Assembly: GCA_013112545.1 (NCBI GenBank)
Contig: JABFGJ010000001.1
Coordinates: 1 to 64,000, forward strand
Origin: Bacteroidota bacterium
Lineage (GTDB): Bacteria > Bacteroidota > Bacteroidia > Flavobacteriales_E > Vicingaceae
DNA length: 64,000 bases
Direction of reading: 5' to 3'
This document shows, in pieces, positions 15,793 through 24,661 of the stretch (position 1 is its first letter; each line of letters starts with the position of its first letter). The notes below the pieces were generated by a model, which was not told the DNA's origin, searched no databases, and worked only from the letters and a program-made list of their open reading frames with translations. The position numbers and the translations under genes are program-made.

Positions 15793-16402
15793 AATTAAAA
15801 AGCGCTAAATCTTGTGGAGTGTTGATGTTTTGTAATACTGATGCGTTTTCTACTGCTACATACTTTTTAGGAAAGCAAGCAAAAACATCTCTAAGAGTTT
15901 CATAGGATTCATACCTGTTGATAATCTCATTTTTAACAGCATTTGATATCAAAACAGGATGCCCTCCTTTGCCTTTAAATGATGGTATTGTCACTCCATT
16001 TTCTTCAACTTGATTGAGTATTTTATCAATCACTACACTTGGTGTAAAAGGGCTATCGACATTATGAATAAATACAAACTTTGAGGGGCAAAACCTTAAT
16101 CCCAACTGCAAGGAGTATAATCTTCCTTTAGTTGGATAACTATTCTTGACCAATATGGCTGATGATTTTATTTCTAAAAGCTCATTCTCCCATTGTTCTC
16201 GGGTGAACTTTTCATTTAGAACAACCACCACATTTAACACTCCAGCATTTTTATATAAACGTACAATGTTGTTTAAAAAAGTAATCCCTTCAGAAGTCTT
16301 TTTCCAGGTCTTTGGAAAAGCCATCCTAGAGGAGTGACCTCCCGCTAAAATAAGGGCTGTACACTGATTAGCAGATTTTTCCTCTTTTAAAAACATTCTC
16401 AT
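15776..16402 (-). CDS. mocA: MobA/MocA-like molybdopterin nucleotidyltransferase
   Basis: 208 residues, NTP-transferase fold. The nucleotide-binding motif ALILAGGHSSRM is at residues 16-27, followed by a PK lysine (29-30), and the metal-binding HNVDSPF is in the middle. GKGGHPVLIS is the substrate loop typical of MocA/MobA relatives. It should attach CMP or GMP to molybdopterin; for xanthine-dehydrogenase-type enzymes the cytosine dinucleotide (MocA) is expected. It is the first gene of the long minus-strand operon. The start may be either of two ATGs two codons apart. A CRP/FNR-like palindrome lies 28 bases upstream. Confidence 0.82.
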   Translation of the reverse strand: MRMFLKEEKSANQCTALILAGGHSSRMAFPKTWKKTSEGITFLNNIVRLYKNAGVLNVVVVLNEKFTREQWENELLEIKSSAILVKNSYPTKGRLYSLQLGLRFCPSKFVFIHNVDSPFTPSVVIDKILNQVEENGVTIPSFKGKGGHPVLISNAVKNEIINRYESYETLRDVFACFPKKYVAVENASVLQNINTPQDLALFNYEVVE

Positions 16403-16430
16403 AAAATAAGGCAGTTTTAATGCTATTTTC

Positions 16431-16446
16431 TATGATTTAAGTCATA
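16431..16446. promoter_or_regulatory. CRP/FNR-like palindrome upstream of the molybdoenzyme operon
   Basis: TATGA-TTTAAG-TCATA is a perfect 5-6-5 palindrome with the spacing of CRP/FNR-family sites (TGTGA-N6-TCACA or TTGAT-N4-ATCAA). It lies 28 bases upstream of the first gene of an operon with nitrate transport, hemerythrins and a low-potential molybdoenzyme, where an FNR- or HcpR-like regulator would make sense. A single site cannot identify the regulator. Confidence 0.35.
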
Positions 16447-16669
16447 CTATAAATTTGTAATTTGACCATAGATTTCTTTAATAACTGGATGATAAATTAG
16501 AAATTCTTTATGCAGAATGTGTCGATTGTTTAGACTATGAGAATAGTATCTATTTCTAAAACCTAACTAGAAAAATTTTTTGTTATTAAAAAATAGTCAT
16601 AAGGTGTTTGATGTATTTTATTCGATTATGTTGCATTTTTTCTTTAATTATTGATATATTTATCACATT

Positions 16670-17164
16670 ATGAGATTATTGTTAGCCTTAACCTCACTTT
16701 TCCTTATTTTCAGTTGTACCGGGTTTAGTCAAAGTAAAACCTTTACGTTTAAAGGACAGGTTCATTCTTATGGAGAAAATCTGAAAGGAGCAAAAATTGA
16801 AGTTTTGGAAGCGGGGAATTTAATCTATGAAACAACCACTAGTGGTTCAGGAAAATTTAGTATTGACCTTCAATCGGAACGAGAATACACCGTTGAAATT
16901 TCAAAGGAAGAATTGCAAACAAAAATTATCTGGATAAAGACTAAACATACCGAGGAGCTTGAATTTAAAGTGCCGGTATTTGATTTTGATGTTTACCTTA
17001 AAAAAGAAAAGAACACTCCCTATGATGAATTATTAGAAATTCCTGTAACACTAATAAAATACAACCCCGAGAAAAAAGCATTTTATATGGACAAAACCTA
17101 TGAAGATGCTATCGCAAATAAGGAACAAAGGATTAAAGACAATACTCTTCAGATTCGAAGGTGA
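16670..17164 (+). CDS. Hypothetical secreted protein with carboxypeptidase-regulatory-like fold
   Basis: 164 residues. The signal peptide runs over residues 1-20 (LLLALTSLFLIFSCTGFSQ). C16 gives a lipobox-like FSC, though cleavage after GFSQ is equally likely. The mature start FTFKGQVHSYGENLKGAKIEVLEAG...TTTSGSGKFSIDLQSEREYTVEISK is the pattern of a carboxypeptidase D regulatory-like beta-sandwich, common in Bacteroidota surface and gliding-related proteins. The tail is charged (YEDAIANKEQRIKDN). It stands alone, divergent from the molybdoenzyme operon. Function unknown. Confidence 0.6.
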   Translation: MRLLLALTSLFLIFSCTGFSQSKTFTFKGQVHSYGENLKGAKIEVLEAGNLIYETTTSGSGKFSIDLQSEREYTVEISKEELQTKIIWIKTKHTEELEFKVPVFDFDVYLKKEKNTPYDELLEIPVTLIKYNPEKKAFYMDKTYEDAIANKEQRIKDNTLQIRR

Positions 17165-17335
17165 GTATTGAGAAATGTTGTTTTATTAACTTAATAGTAA
17201 CCTTTGGCAGATTACATTTAGCAAATTTTGAATAAATAGAATAATAATTAAAGTGGGCAAATGATATAAAATACAAGCCTTTGGCCTCACTTTGGTACTT
17301 GATGATAAACTTTATGCGAAGGAGATTTTTGTGAT

Positions 17336-17369
17336 AAAAAAAATGCCCAGAATTTATTCTAGGCATTTT
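17336..17369 (-). terminator. Rho-independent terminator of hemL-hemE
   Basis: On the minus strand the stem AAAATGCCTAGAAT pairs with ATTCTGGGCATTTT with one mismatch and a two-base loop, followed by a run of T. It lies 28 bases after the hemE stop. Confidence 0.8.
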
Positions 17370-17396
17370 GTATATTTATATTTTAGATTCTAAATA

Positions 17397-18425
17397 CTAT
17401 AGTCTTCCTTGTACCAATTTCACCAAATTGCCTACATTCTCTTGAGGTGTTCCAGGTAATATACCATGACCCAAGTTAAAAATAAATCCTGGTCTGTTGT
17501 TTACAGATTCCAATAGTGTTTTTGCACGCTTCTCAATCAATGACCAATCGCCAAACAATAAAGTAGGATCTAAGTTACCTTGCACCGCTACTTCATGGTT
17601 CATGTCTGCCCAAGCAGCTGCTAAATCCGTTTTCCAATCGATACCAATTACATCAACACCAGTTGCTTTCATGTCTTGCAATAAATGAGAAGAATTTGTT
17701 CCAAACATAATTACTGGCACATCAGTTTTGGCTTTAATTGCGGCAAACATCTCTTTCATGTGTGGAAAAACATACTCTAAATAATCTGCTCGGCTTAAAG
17801 AGCCTACCCAAGAATCAAAAATCTGAACAGCCATAGCTCCTGATTCCACTTGAAAGTATAAATACTCCGCCATGTTAGTCGCTAATTTCTTCATTAAGGC
17901 ATGCCAAGCTTCAGTTTCTTGATACATAAAAGATTTCATCTTAATGTAGTTTTTTGAAGGCCCTCCTTCTAGCATATAACTCGCTAAGGTAAAAGGTGCT
18001 CCAACAAAACCAATACAAGGAACATTCAACTCTCTTCTCAAAATTTTCATTCCCTCGCCAGTGTATAACAAGTCTTTTCCAAAATCCAAATCCTTAAGCT
18101 TTTCAACATCTGCCTTCGATTTGATGGGATTGTGTATAACTGGACCAACTCCTGGCTTGTATTCAAAATCGATTCCCATAGGCTCTAAAGGAATCATGAT
18201 GTCTGAAAAAATAATAGCCGAATCAAAGCCAAATTGCTGAATAGGTAGTAAGGTTACCTCAGCACAGACTTCTGGAATTTTACATATATCCACTAAGCTA
18301 TGTTTCTTGCGAATTGCCCTGTATTCATCTTGGTATCTTCCTGCTTGACGCATAAACCATACTGGTGGTCTATCGGTTTGTTCTTGTCTGCAAGCTTTTA
18401 AAAATCTATCGTTAAATGCTGTCAT
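17397..18425 (-). CDS. hemE: Uroporphyrinogen decarboxylase
   Basis: 342 residues, full length. The substrate-binding signature PPVWFMRQAGRYQ is at residues 20-32, and the conserved IIFSDIMIPLEPMGI, GFVGAPFTLASYMLEGG and IFNLGHGILPGTP follow in order. It decarboxylates the four acetate side chains of uroporphyrinogen III to give coproporphyrinogen III in cytoplasmic haem synthesis. hemL lies 109 bases upstream on the same strand, with a terminator behind hemE. Haem is needed by the oxidase genes at 33.5-37.4 kb. Confidence 0.96.
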   Translation of the reverse strand: MTAFNDRFLKACRQEQTDRPPVWFMRQAGRYQDEYRAIRKKHSLVDICKIPEVCAEVTLLPIQQFGFDSAIIFSDIMIPLEPMGIDFEYKPGVGPVIHNPIKSKADVEKLKDLDFGKDLLYTGEGMKILRRELNVPCIGFVGAPFTLASYMLEGGPSKNYIKMKSFMYQETEAWHALMKKLATNMAEYLYFQVESGAMAVQIFDSWVGSLSRADYLEYVFPHMKEMFAAIKAKTDVPVIMFGTNSSHLLQDMKATGVDVIGIDWKTDLAAAWADMNHEVAVQGNLDPTLLFGDWSLIEKRAKTLLESVNNRPGFIFNLGHGILPGTPQENVGNLVKLVQGRL

Positions 18426-18454
18426 GTTTTTCTTTTGTTACGTTTTGTATTCAT

Positions 18455-18517
18455 TTCGACTATCACTCTATGTGACAAAACATAGTGCTATTTTCTGTCA
18501 GGCAGAGCGGTGTCGAA
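18455..18517. repeat. Imperfect palindromic repeat between hemL and hemE
   Basis: TTCGAC...GTGACA pairs with TGTCAGGC...GTCGAA; this belongs to the TTCGAC/GTCGAA type of intergenic palindrome common in Bacteroidota. It lies within the 109-base hemL-hemE spacer and could fold into a hairpin in the transcript. Confidence 0.5.
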
Positions 18518-18534
18518 GTCTAAGACAAATCAAT

Positions 18535-19818
18535 TTATCCTATCGCCTCAAAGGCTTTTACAATTCTAGTTTTTACTTTATTCAATTCTTGATCAGTCAT
18601 GTTAATTGGTAAAAACCAAGATTCAAACTGAGAAGGCGGAATGTATAAACCATTTTCGGCCATCGCCCAGAAGAATTTTGAGAATAATTCCGTGTCTGAT
18701 TTTGAAGCAGTTTCGAAATTAGTAACTGGCTCTTTTGTGAAAAAAGGATTTACCATAAGCCCAAATTGATTTACAGTAACTTCAATACCATATTTAACAG
18801 CTGCTTCTTCAAGGCAGGTTTTAATTTCTTTACCCATCCAATCTGCACGCTCGTAATCTTGCTTTTGCAGCTCTTTTAAAGTAGCTAGACCACAAGCCAT
18901 CGCAATTGGATTTCCCGATAAAGTTCCAGCTTGATAAACACCCCCCAATGGAGAAACCAAATCCATTATTTCTGCTCGAGCACCGTAAGCCCCTACTGGC
19001 ATACCGCCACCAATTACTTTGCCCATGCAAGTAATATCGGCTTCAATTCCAAAATAATCTTGTGCTCCGCCAAACTTGCTTCTAAAGCCAGTCATAACTT
19101 CATCAATGACTAATAATATCCCATGCTCTTTTGTAATGGCTCTCAATTGCGTCATAAATGCTTGCTCAGGTACAACAACCCCCATGTTTCCAGCAACTGG
19201 TTCTATAAAAATTGCAGCGATTTCCTTGCCATATTTTTCGATAATTGCCTTAACACTTTCTATATCATTATAGTTCGCAATTAGTGTATCTTTTACTGCA
19301 TCAGCAGGAACTCCTTTACTTCCAGGAATTCCCAATGTCATTAAACCAGAACCGGCTGCAACAAGTAAAGCATCCGAATGGCCATGATAACAACCTGCAA
19401 ATTTCACAATCTTATTTCTTCCGGTATATGCTCTAGCCAATCGTATGGCAGAAAGCACAGCTTCTGTACCTGAATTTACAAAGCGAACTTTATCCATGTG
19501 TGGAAAAGCTACTTTTACCAATTCAGACAATTCAATTTCGCCCAAAGTTGATGCGCCATAAGTAAAACTTTTCTCAACTGCAGCTTTAACAGCTTTGCTT
19601 ACTTCAGGATGTGCATGGCCTAAAATTAATGGCCCATAAGAACCGATTAAGTCGATGTACTCATTTCCATCGACATCAGTAATGTAAATGCCTTCCCCTT
19701 TATCAATAAAAAGTGGGCTTCCGCCAACTGAATTAAAAGCTCGAACGGGACTATTAACACCGCCAACCATCGACTTTTTAGCTCTTTCAAATAAACGCTT
19801 AGATTGCTCTAATTTCAT
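18535..19818 (-). CDS. hemL: Glutamate-1-semialdehyde 2,1-aminomutase
   Basis: 427 residues, full length. Family features include SKRLFERAKKSMVGGVNSPVR at the N-terminus, FVNSGTEAVLSAIRLARA, the Asp of VIDEVMTGFR and the PLP lysine in CMGKVIGGGMPVGA. It turns glutamate-1-semialdehyde into 5-aminolevulinate in the cytoplasm, the C5 route to haem. The first gene of the hemL-hemE unit. A TACTTTTG -7 box lies 17 bases before the ATG, giving a very short leader. Confidence 0.96.
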   Translation of the reverse strand: MKLEQSKRLFERAKKSMVGGVNSPVRAFNSVGGSPLFIDKGEGIYITDVDGNEYIDLIGSYGPLILGHAHPEVSKAVKAAVEKSFTYGASTLGEIELSELVKVAFPHMDKVRFVNSGTEAVLSAIRLARAYTGRNKIVKFAGCYHGHSDALLVAAGSGLMTLGIPGSKGVPADAVKDTLIANYNDIESVKAIIEKYGKEIAAIFIEPVAGNMGVVVPEQAFMTQLRAITKEHGILLVIDEVMTGFRSKFGGAQDYFGIEADITCMGKVIGGGMPVGAYGARAEIMDLVSPLGGVYQAGTLSGNPIAMACGLATLKELQKQDYERADWMGKEIKTCLEEAAVKYGIEVTVNQFGLMVNPFFTKEPVTNFETASKSDTELFSKFFWAMAENGLYIPPSQFESWFLPINMTDQELNKVKTRIVKAFEAIG

Positions 19819-19834
19819 CTTCTAAATTTTGCTG

Positions 19835-19842
19835 CAAAAGTA
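19835..19842 (-). promoter_or_regulatory. hemL promoter -7 box
   Basis: TACTTTTG on the minus strand fits TAnnTTTG. Nineteen bases further upstream is CTGT, only a weak match to the TTTG -33 element. Transcription would start about ten bases before the ATG. Confidence 0.45.
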
Positions 19843-20023
19843 CGGCTTGAAAGCGGATTTAACAGCAGATTTCAGCAAAAAGTTTTTAGGCCTTGCCTTT
19901 ATTCCAAGGCATTGATTTAAGGACATAAAATCTTTGAAATTCTAAAATTTAAAGAGGAATTTATTGAATGTTGTTTTTATACAAACACACCAATTGCTAT
20001 CCATATCAAAAGGATGATAACTA

Positions 20024-22459
20024 TTAAATTTCTCCTGCTACAGCCTCAGAAACATTTATGATATGATCGCCAACTTTTTCTAATGAAGAAAATACATTGG
20101 AATAAATTAAAGCACCTTGCATGTTCACCTCTCCAGACTCTAAGTCTTTTAAGTGTTTTTTCCTTAATTTATTTCTCAATTTATTTATTCGATGCTCTAT
20201 ATCGATAGCACTTTGCATAGAGATACTTCTATTTTCTGCTTCTAAATTTTTATTCATAATTGTAAAAGCTTCCCTAACCAATTCGAGCATTTCGTTTAAA
20301 CCTTCCCTTTGCTCTGGAGTAAAATAAATTTTCTCATCTTCTTTTTTCTCTAAAGACTTGCTTATTTGATAAAAGATATCGCCTACTCGCTCTAGGTCAT
20401 TTGTAATACTCAGCATTCCACGCATTTTAATAGAAGCCAAATCACTCATTTCCAATCGTGAAACTTTCGCTAAATAATCTGCGATTTCCACCTCAACTCG
20501 ATCTGTAATTTCTTCATATTTCTGAAGTTTAGAAAACAGCTTTGCCTTTTTCTTCTTACTAGAATTATTGATAGCATTATAAACAAACTCATTCATTCGA
20601 GCAGTTACTTCACCAAATTTTGAAACCTCTTTTTGAGCTTCTAAAATACATAACTCAGCTGTAGAGCCAATAGGGCCTCCAATAAAATCCAACTTAAATT
20701 CTTCATCAGAATCTCCTTTTGATTTTACTGTTCTTTCTGCTAGAGTAACTAATTGTGGAACAAACCAAACCATTAACACAACATTTGCAAGGTTGAAAAA
20801 GGTGTGAAAAACAGCAATTCCTGTTGCAGCCATATCTGGATTGGCAAGGTCAAATTCTTCTCCGCTAGTTATGCCAACTAATGCACCGACTATATCTAAG
20901 AAATATGGAAAAATCAAGAGCATCCAACCAACTCCAATGAGATTAAACAAGGAGTGAATTCTAGCAGAACGCTTTGCATGTACATTCGCAATTAGAGAAG
21001 CTAATTCCGCGGTAATTGTTGTCCCAATATTTTCTCCCAAAACCATAGCACAGGCAACTTCAAAAGGAATTGCCCCTTTGGCAACCATGGCTAAGGTAAG
21101 TGCCATAGCCGCTGAAGATGATTGAATAACCACAGTTACAAATGCACCTAAAAGCACAAACATAACTGGGCCATACCAAACTCCTTTAAAGTCGATAAAG
21201 AACTGAATGATAGCAGAATCTCGATCTAAAGAAGGCACTGCATCTTTTAATTCGCCAAGTCCTATAAATAAAATACAAAACCCAACAATTGTTGTTGCCC
21301 AAGCTTTGGATTTTCCGCTTTTTATAAATAATAAAGGGAAAGCAAAGGCAATTAACATATAAGCGTAACTACCTACGTTTACCTTAAATCCTATAATAAG
21401 TATAACCCATGCTGTAATGGTAGTACCGATGTTAGCACCCATCATAACACCTGCAGATTGCCTTAATGTCATCAAACCGGCATTCACAAAACTAACCGTC
21501 ATAACGGTTGTTACGGATGATGACTGCACCAAAGAAGTAATTCCAAATCCTGTAAGCACTCCTTTTAGTCGATTCGAAGTCATTGAGCCAAGCATAGACC
21601 TAAGCATGCTTCCAGAAGCTTGTTGCAAGCCCTCGCTCATTAACTTCATACCATAAATAAAGAAACCTAAAGATCCAATTAAAATCAACAGCTTAGCTAC
21701 ACCCCAACCTCGATCTGTTTTTTCCTTAATAGTGTCAGACCAAACCATTTCAGCATTGTTTTCTTGATTTGCTAAAATATCTCCCGAAGGTGAAAACCCA
21801 ATTTTAAAATGGTACTTTTCATTGCCTATTAGACCATCTAGTTTGAACTTATTATCAAGTATTGGAAAAGGCTTTGATAGTATCCAATCATTGCCCTCCA
21901 TTCCACTTTTATTTCTCTTATCGCCAATTTCAGTGTTGTATTTTATTACCGCATTGATGTTATTTTTAGCTAAATACTCAGAAACATGGTAATTAATGCT
22001 CCAAGTTATTTCAAATCCTTCTTCAATTGGGTGTACAACTATGTTTTCAAAAACATGCTTGCCAAATGTTGGAAAAGCCATGGTGCTTGTCCATGCATTA
22101 CCATAACCAATTGACCAATTTAAGATTCGATTTTCCTCTATGTTTTCAAGATTAATAGATAAAGACTCGGCTTGCACATCTTGGCTGTAATTCCATGTTG
22201 TATCTCCTGCATAGTTGTAGCGCACTTTTATAGGTCCGTTAACCGATATTGCAGTCCAAGTTATTTCAACAGAACCTAAAGAAATTAAATCGTTTTCTTC
22301 GTTTTTATAATTCTTAAACGCTGCTACATTCAGGTTTTCAGCGGTAATTCCATTTTCAGAATCTATTTGTTGCTGAAGATTGATCTCTTGAGTTTGTCCC
22401 ACCGTTACAAATGGGAACAACATCATTAAGACAGTAATTATTGAGAATATTTTTTTCAT
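20024..22459 (-). CDS. Na/phosphate cotransporter with periplasmic N-domain and PhoU-like tail
   Basis: About 811 residues from the ATG at 22459 (MKKIFSIIT..., signal peptide to about residue 22). Numbering from there, about residues 25-250 form a beta-rich exported region with fibronectin-like repeats (VEITWTAISVNGPIKVRYNYAGD, GFEITWSINYHVSE). Then come two NaPi-II repeats with the QSSS signatures (TSLVQSSSVTTVM and VVIQSSSAAMALT) and GxNIGTT motifs. The C-terminal ~190 residues are helical and PhoU-like. It should carry phosphate into the cell with sodium. Ordinary bacterial NptA/YjbB proteins lack the long exported N-domain. Next door are a phosphate-type porin and a PhoBR-like pair. Confidence 0.85.
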   Translation of the reverse strand: MKKIFSIITVLMMLFPFVTVGQTQEINLQQQIDSENGITAENLNVAAFKNYKNEENDLISLGSVEITWTAISVNGPIKVRYNYAGDTTWNYSQDVQAESLSINLENIEENRILNWSIGYGNAWTSTMAFPTFGKHVFENIVVHPIEEGFEITWSINYHVSEYLAKNNINAVIKYNTEIGDKRNKSGMEGNDWILSKPFPILDNKFKLDGLIGNEKYHFKIGFSPSGDILANQENNAEMVWSDTIKEKTDRGWGVAKLLILIGSLGFFIYGMKLMSEGLQQASGSMLRSMLGSMTSNRLKGVLTGFGITSLVQSSSVTTVMTVSFVNAGLMTLRQSAGVMMGANIGTTITAWVILIIGFKVNVGSYAYMLIAFAFPLLFIKSGKSKAWATTIVGFCILFIGLGELKDAVPSLDRDSAIIQFFIDFKGVWYGPVMFVLLGAFVTVVIQSSSAAMALTLAMVAKGAIPFEVACAMVLGENIGTTITAELASLIANVHAKRSARIHSLFNLIGVGWMLLIFPYFLDIVGALVGITSGEEFDLANPDMAATGIAVFHTFFNLANVVLMVWFVPQLVTLAERTVKSKGDSDEEFKLDFIGGPIGSTAELCILEAQKEVSKFGEVTARMNEFVYNAINNSSKKKKAKLFSKLQKYEEITDRVEVEIADYLAKVSRLEMSDLASIKMRGMLSITNDLERVGDIFYQISKSLEKKEDEKIYFTPEQREGLNEMLELVREAFTIMNKNLEAENRSISMQSAIDIEHRINKLRNKLRKKHLKDLESGEVNMQGALIYSNVFSSLEKVGDHIINVSEAVAGEI

Positions 22460-22646
22460 CAGTATGAATTTAATCTGGCGCAAAAATAAAACTCTGATTC
22501 AATTGTTAATGAAGTCTATTGTTAAGGTAATATTAACTTTCACTTTTAAGTGTTATGTATTGCTTGATTTAAATCCTGAAAACCTTATTTATGTTTAACT
22601 TCAACAAGTTATTATATTAATTTAAAGTTAAGTTTGAATAAAATAA

Positions 22647-22677
22647 TTGTCCATTCCCAAAAATCGAAACAATTTTG
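22647..22677 (+). promoter_or_regulatory. Promoter of the OprP-like porin gene
   Basis: TTGT at 22647 and CAATTTTG at 22670 are separated by exactly 19 bases, close to the Bacteroidota TTTG-N19-TAnnTTTG promoter. The porin ATG is 27 bases further on. Confidence 0.4.
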
Positions 22678-22704
22678 CGATAGAAATTTATTTTGATTAA
22701 TTCC

Positions 22705-23904
22705 ATGAAAAAAATAGCATCATCCCTATTATTATTCTCAATTGCTTATTTAACTATAGGCCAAACACCTGTAAATCAAAAATTTGGTGACGGCATTTTT
22801 AATGTAATTGCTGTAGATTCCAGCTGGAGCATGAAATTTGGCGCAAGATTCCAAACGCTTTTTGTAGGAGATTTTCAAGTTAGCGAAAAAGAAGGCATTC
22901 AAGAGGCAAATTCGAATTTTCAAGTTAGAAGAGCCAGGCTTAAGTTTAATGGTTTTGCTTATTCTCCCAAATTAGAGTATAAGATAGAGTTGGGGCTTTC
23001 TAGTGGAGATTTATCAGGAGCAAGCATAGAATCGAGCCATTCTTCTAGAATGGTCTATGATGCCGTATTGAAATGGAATTTTCATTCTAACTTTTATTTG
23101 TGGGCTGGACAAACTAAACTTCCAGGAAATAGAGAGCGAGTTGTATCTTCAGGCAATCTTCAGTTTGTTGATCGTTCATTATTGAATAAGAATTATAACA
23201 TTGATCGTGACATTGGAATTCAATTGAGACATCACTTTACACTTGGAGAGCAGTTTTTAGTTAGAGAAATTCTAGCTATTTCGCAAGGAGACGGCCGCAA
23301 CGTTAACGTTGGAAACTTAGGTGGATACGAATACACCGGAAGAATTGAATTCTTGCCTTTCGGTAATTTTTCTAGTAAAGGAGATTATGTAGGCTCTGAC
23401 ATTAAACGAGAGCAAAAACCAAAACTAGCCATCGGCATCTCTTATGATATAAACAATCGCGCAGTTAGAGAACGCGGTAATATGGGCTCATTTATGAGAA
23501 ACGATGTTGGCTATCATGAAGCAGATATAGAAACTCTTTTTGCTGATTTAATGTTTAAATACAAAGGATTTTCAATTATGGCCGAATATGCAGACAAACA
23601 AACTGACATTCATTTTGCCAGCCATAGTGATGGCAGCCTAACCGGTGATCATGTAAATGCCGGAACAGGACTAAACCTTCAAGCTGGTTATTTATTCATG
23701 AGCAATTGGGAATTAGCTGCTCGCTATACAAGCATAGAACCAGCTAAAGAAATAAATCAGAGCATCGTGAATCAATATACCTTGGGAACTTCGAAGTACA
23801 TTGTTGGACATAAACTAAAAGTTCAAGCAGATATAAGCTATACGACCCAAGATCGGATTGACGACCATTATCAATATCGATTACAATTTGATATTCATTT
23901 TTAA
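22705..23904 (+). CDS. Phosphate-selective porin O/P-like outer-membrane protein
   Basis: About 399 residues from the ATG at 22705 (an in-frame TTG at 22693 is less likely because the signal peptide fits the ATG). The signal peptide is MKKIASSLLLFSIAYLTIGQ. The mature protein alternates strands in the pattern of a 16-strand barrel, with family landmarks NFQVRRARLKFNGFAYSPKLEYKIELGLS, LWAGQTKLPGNRERV, RDIGIQLRHHF and the terminal YQYRLQFDIHF ending in phenylalanine. Porin O/P proteins take up phosphate or polyphosphate across the outer membrane. Divergent from the Na/Pi cotransporter and upstream of a PhoB-like regulator, which supports the role. Confidence 0.87.
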   Translation: MKKIASSLLLFSIAYLTIGQTPVNQKFGDGIFNVIAVDSSWSMKFGARFQTLFVGDFQVSEKEGIQEANSNFQVRRARLKFNGFAYSPKLEYKIELGLSSGDLSGASIESSHSSRMVYDAVLKWNFHSNFYLWAGQTKLPGNRERVVSSGNLQFVDRSLLNKNYNIDRDIGIQLRHHFTLGEQFLVREILAISQGDGRNVNVGNLGGYEYTGRIEFLPFGNFSSKGDYVGSDIKREQKPKLAIGISYDINNRAVRERGNMGSFMRNDVGYHEADIETLFADLMFKYKGFSIMAEYADKQTDIHFASHSDGSLTGDHVNAGTGLNLQAGYLFMSNWELAARYTSIEPAKEINQSIVNQYTLGTSKYIVGHKLKVQADISYTTQDRIDDHYQYRLQFDIHF

Positions 23905-23969
23905 AACGCTAGTATGATTCGTTTTTAGATGTATTTTTACTTAACAGATAAATTCATTTTATATCCATT

Positions 23970-24659
23970 TTGATAAATAAAGAAACCATATTGCTCGTTG
24001 ATGATGAACCAGACATCATAGAAATTATTCAATATAATTTAGAAAAAGAGGGATATAAGGTGATAACCGCAAACAATGGCAAAAAGGCTATAGAAATCGC
24101 AGAAAATAAAAACCCAGACCTCATTATTTTAGATGTAATGATGCCCGAAATGGATGGTATAGAAACCTGCATGCTATTGAGAGAAATACCTACAATTCAA
24201 AACACCCTCATCACATTTTTATCAGCAAGAGGAGAAGATTATTCTCAAATTGCGGGTTTTGAAGCAGGAGCTGATGACTACATCACTAAACCTATCAAAC
24301 CCAAAGTGCTAATCAGTAAAATAAAAGCCATATTAAGAAGGAAAGACTCCAACACTGTTTCCACAGAAAAAATTGAACATGATGGAATCATATTAGATAA
24401 AGTTAGCTACCTTGTCACTAAAGACAATACAGCATTCACTTTGCCAAAAAAAGAATTTGAATTGCTCCATTTATTAATGAGCAATCCAGGCAATGTGTTT
24501 ACTCGTGAGGTTATTATGAATGAAATATGGGGAAATGATGTAGTGGTTGGCGAAAGAACGATTGATGTTCATATTCGAAAACTAAGGGAAAAATTTGGCG
24601 ACAATCACATTCAAACAATTAAAGGAGTTGGGTATAAATTCAAAACTAAGGAGGATTAA
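23970..24659 (+). CDS. PhoB-like response regulator (OmpR family)
   Basis: 229 residues, TTG start (no nearby in-frame ATG). Residues 5-120 are a receiver domain with DDEPD at 11-15, the phosphorylated aspartate in LIILDVMMPEMDG, and the switch lysine in DDYITKPIKPKVL. Residues about 135-228 are an OmpR/PhoB winged helix ending RTIDVHIRKLREKFGDNHIQTIKGVGYKF. It is followed after two bases by the kinase. Neighbouring phosphate transport genes suggest control by phosphate starvation, but the sequence alone does not prove PhoB orthology. Confidence 0.9.
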   Translation: MINKETILLVDDEPDIIEIIQYNLEKEGYKVITANNGKKAIEIAENKNPDLIILDVMMPEMDGIETCMLLREIPTIQNTLITFLSARGEDYSQIAGFEAGADDYITKPIKPKVLISKIKAILRRKDSNTVSTEKIEHDGIILDKVSYLVTKDNTAFTLPKKEFELLHLLMSNPGNVFTREVIMNEIWGNDVVVGERTIDVHIRKLREKFGDNHIQTIKGVGYKFKTKED

Positions 24660-24661
24660 AA

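Noticed and set aside
17133-17366. 77-codon frame on the minus strand
   Set aside because: It covers the hemE terminator hairpin and the end of the convergent secreted-protein gene, so it cannot be a conserved coding sequence.
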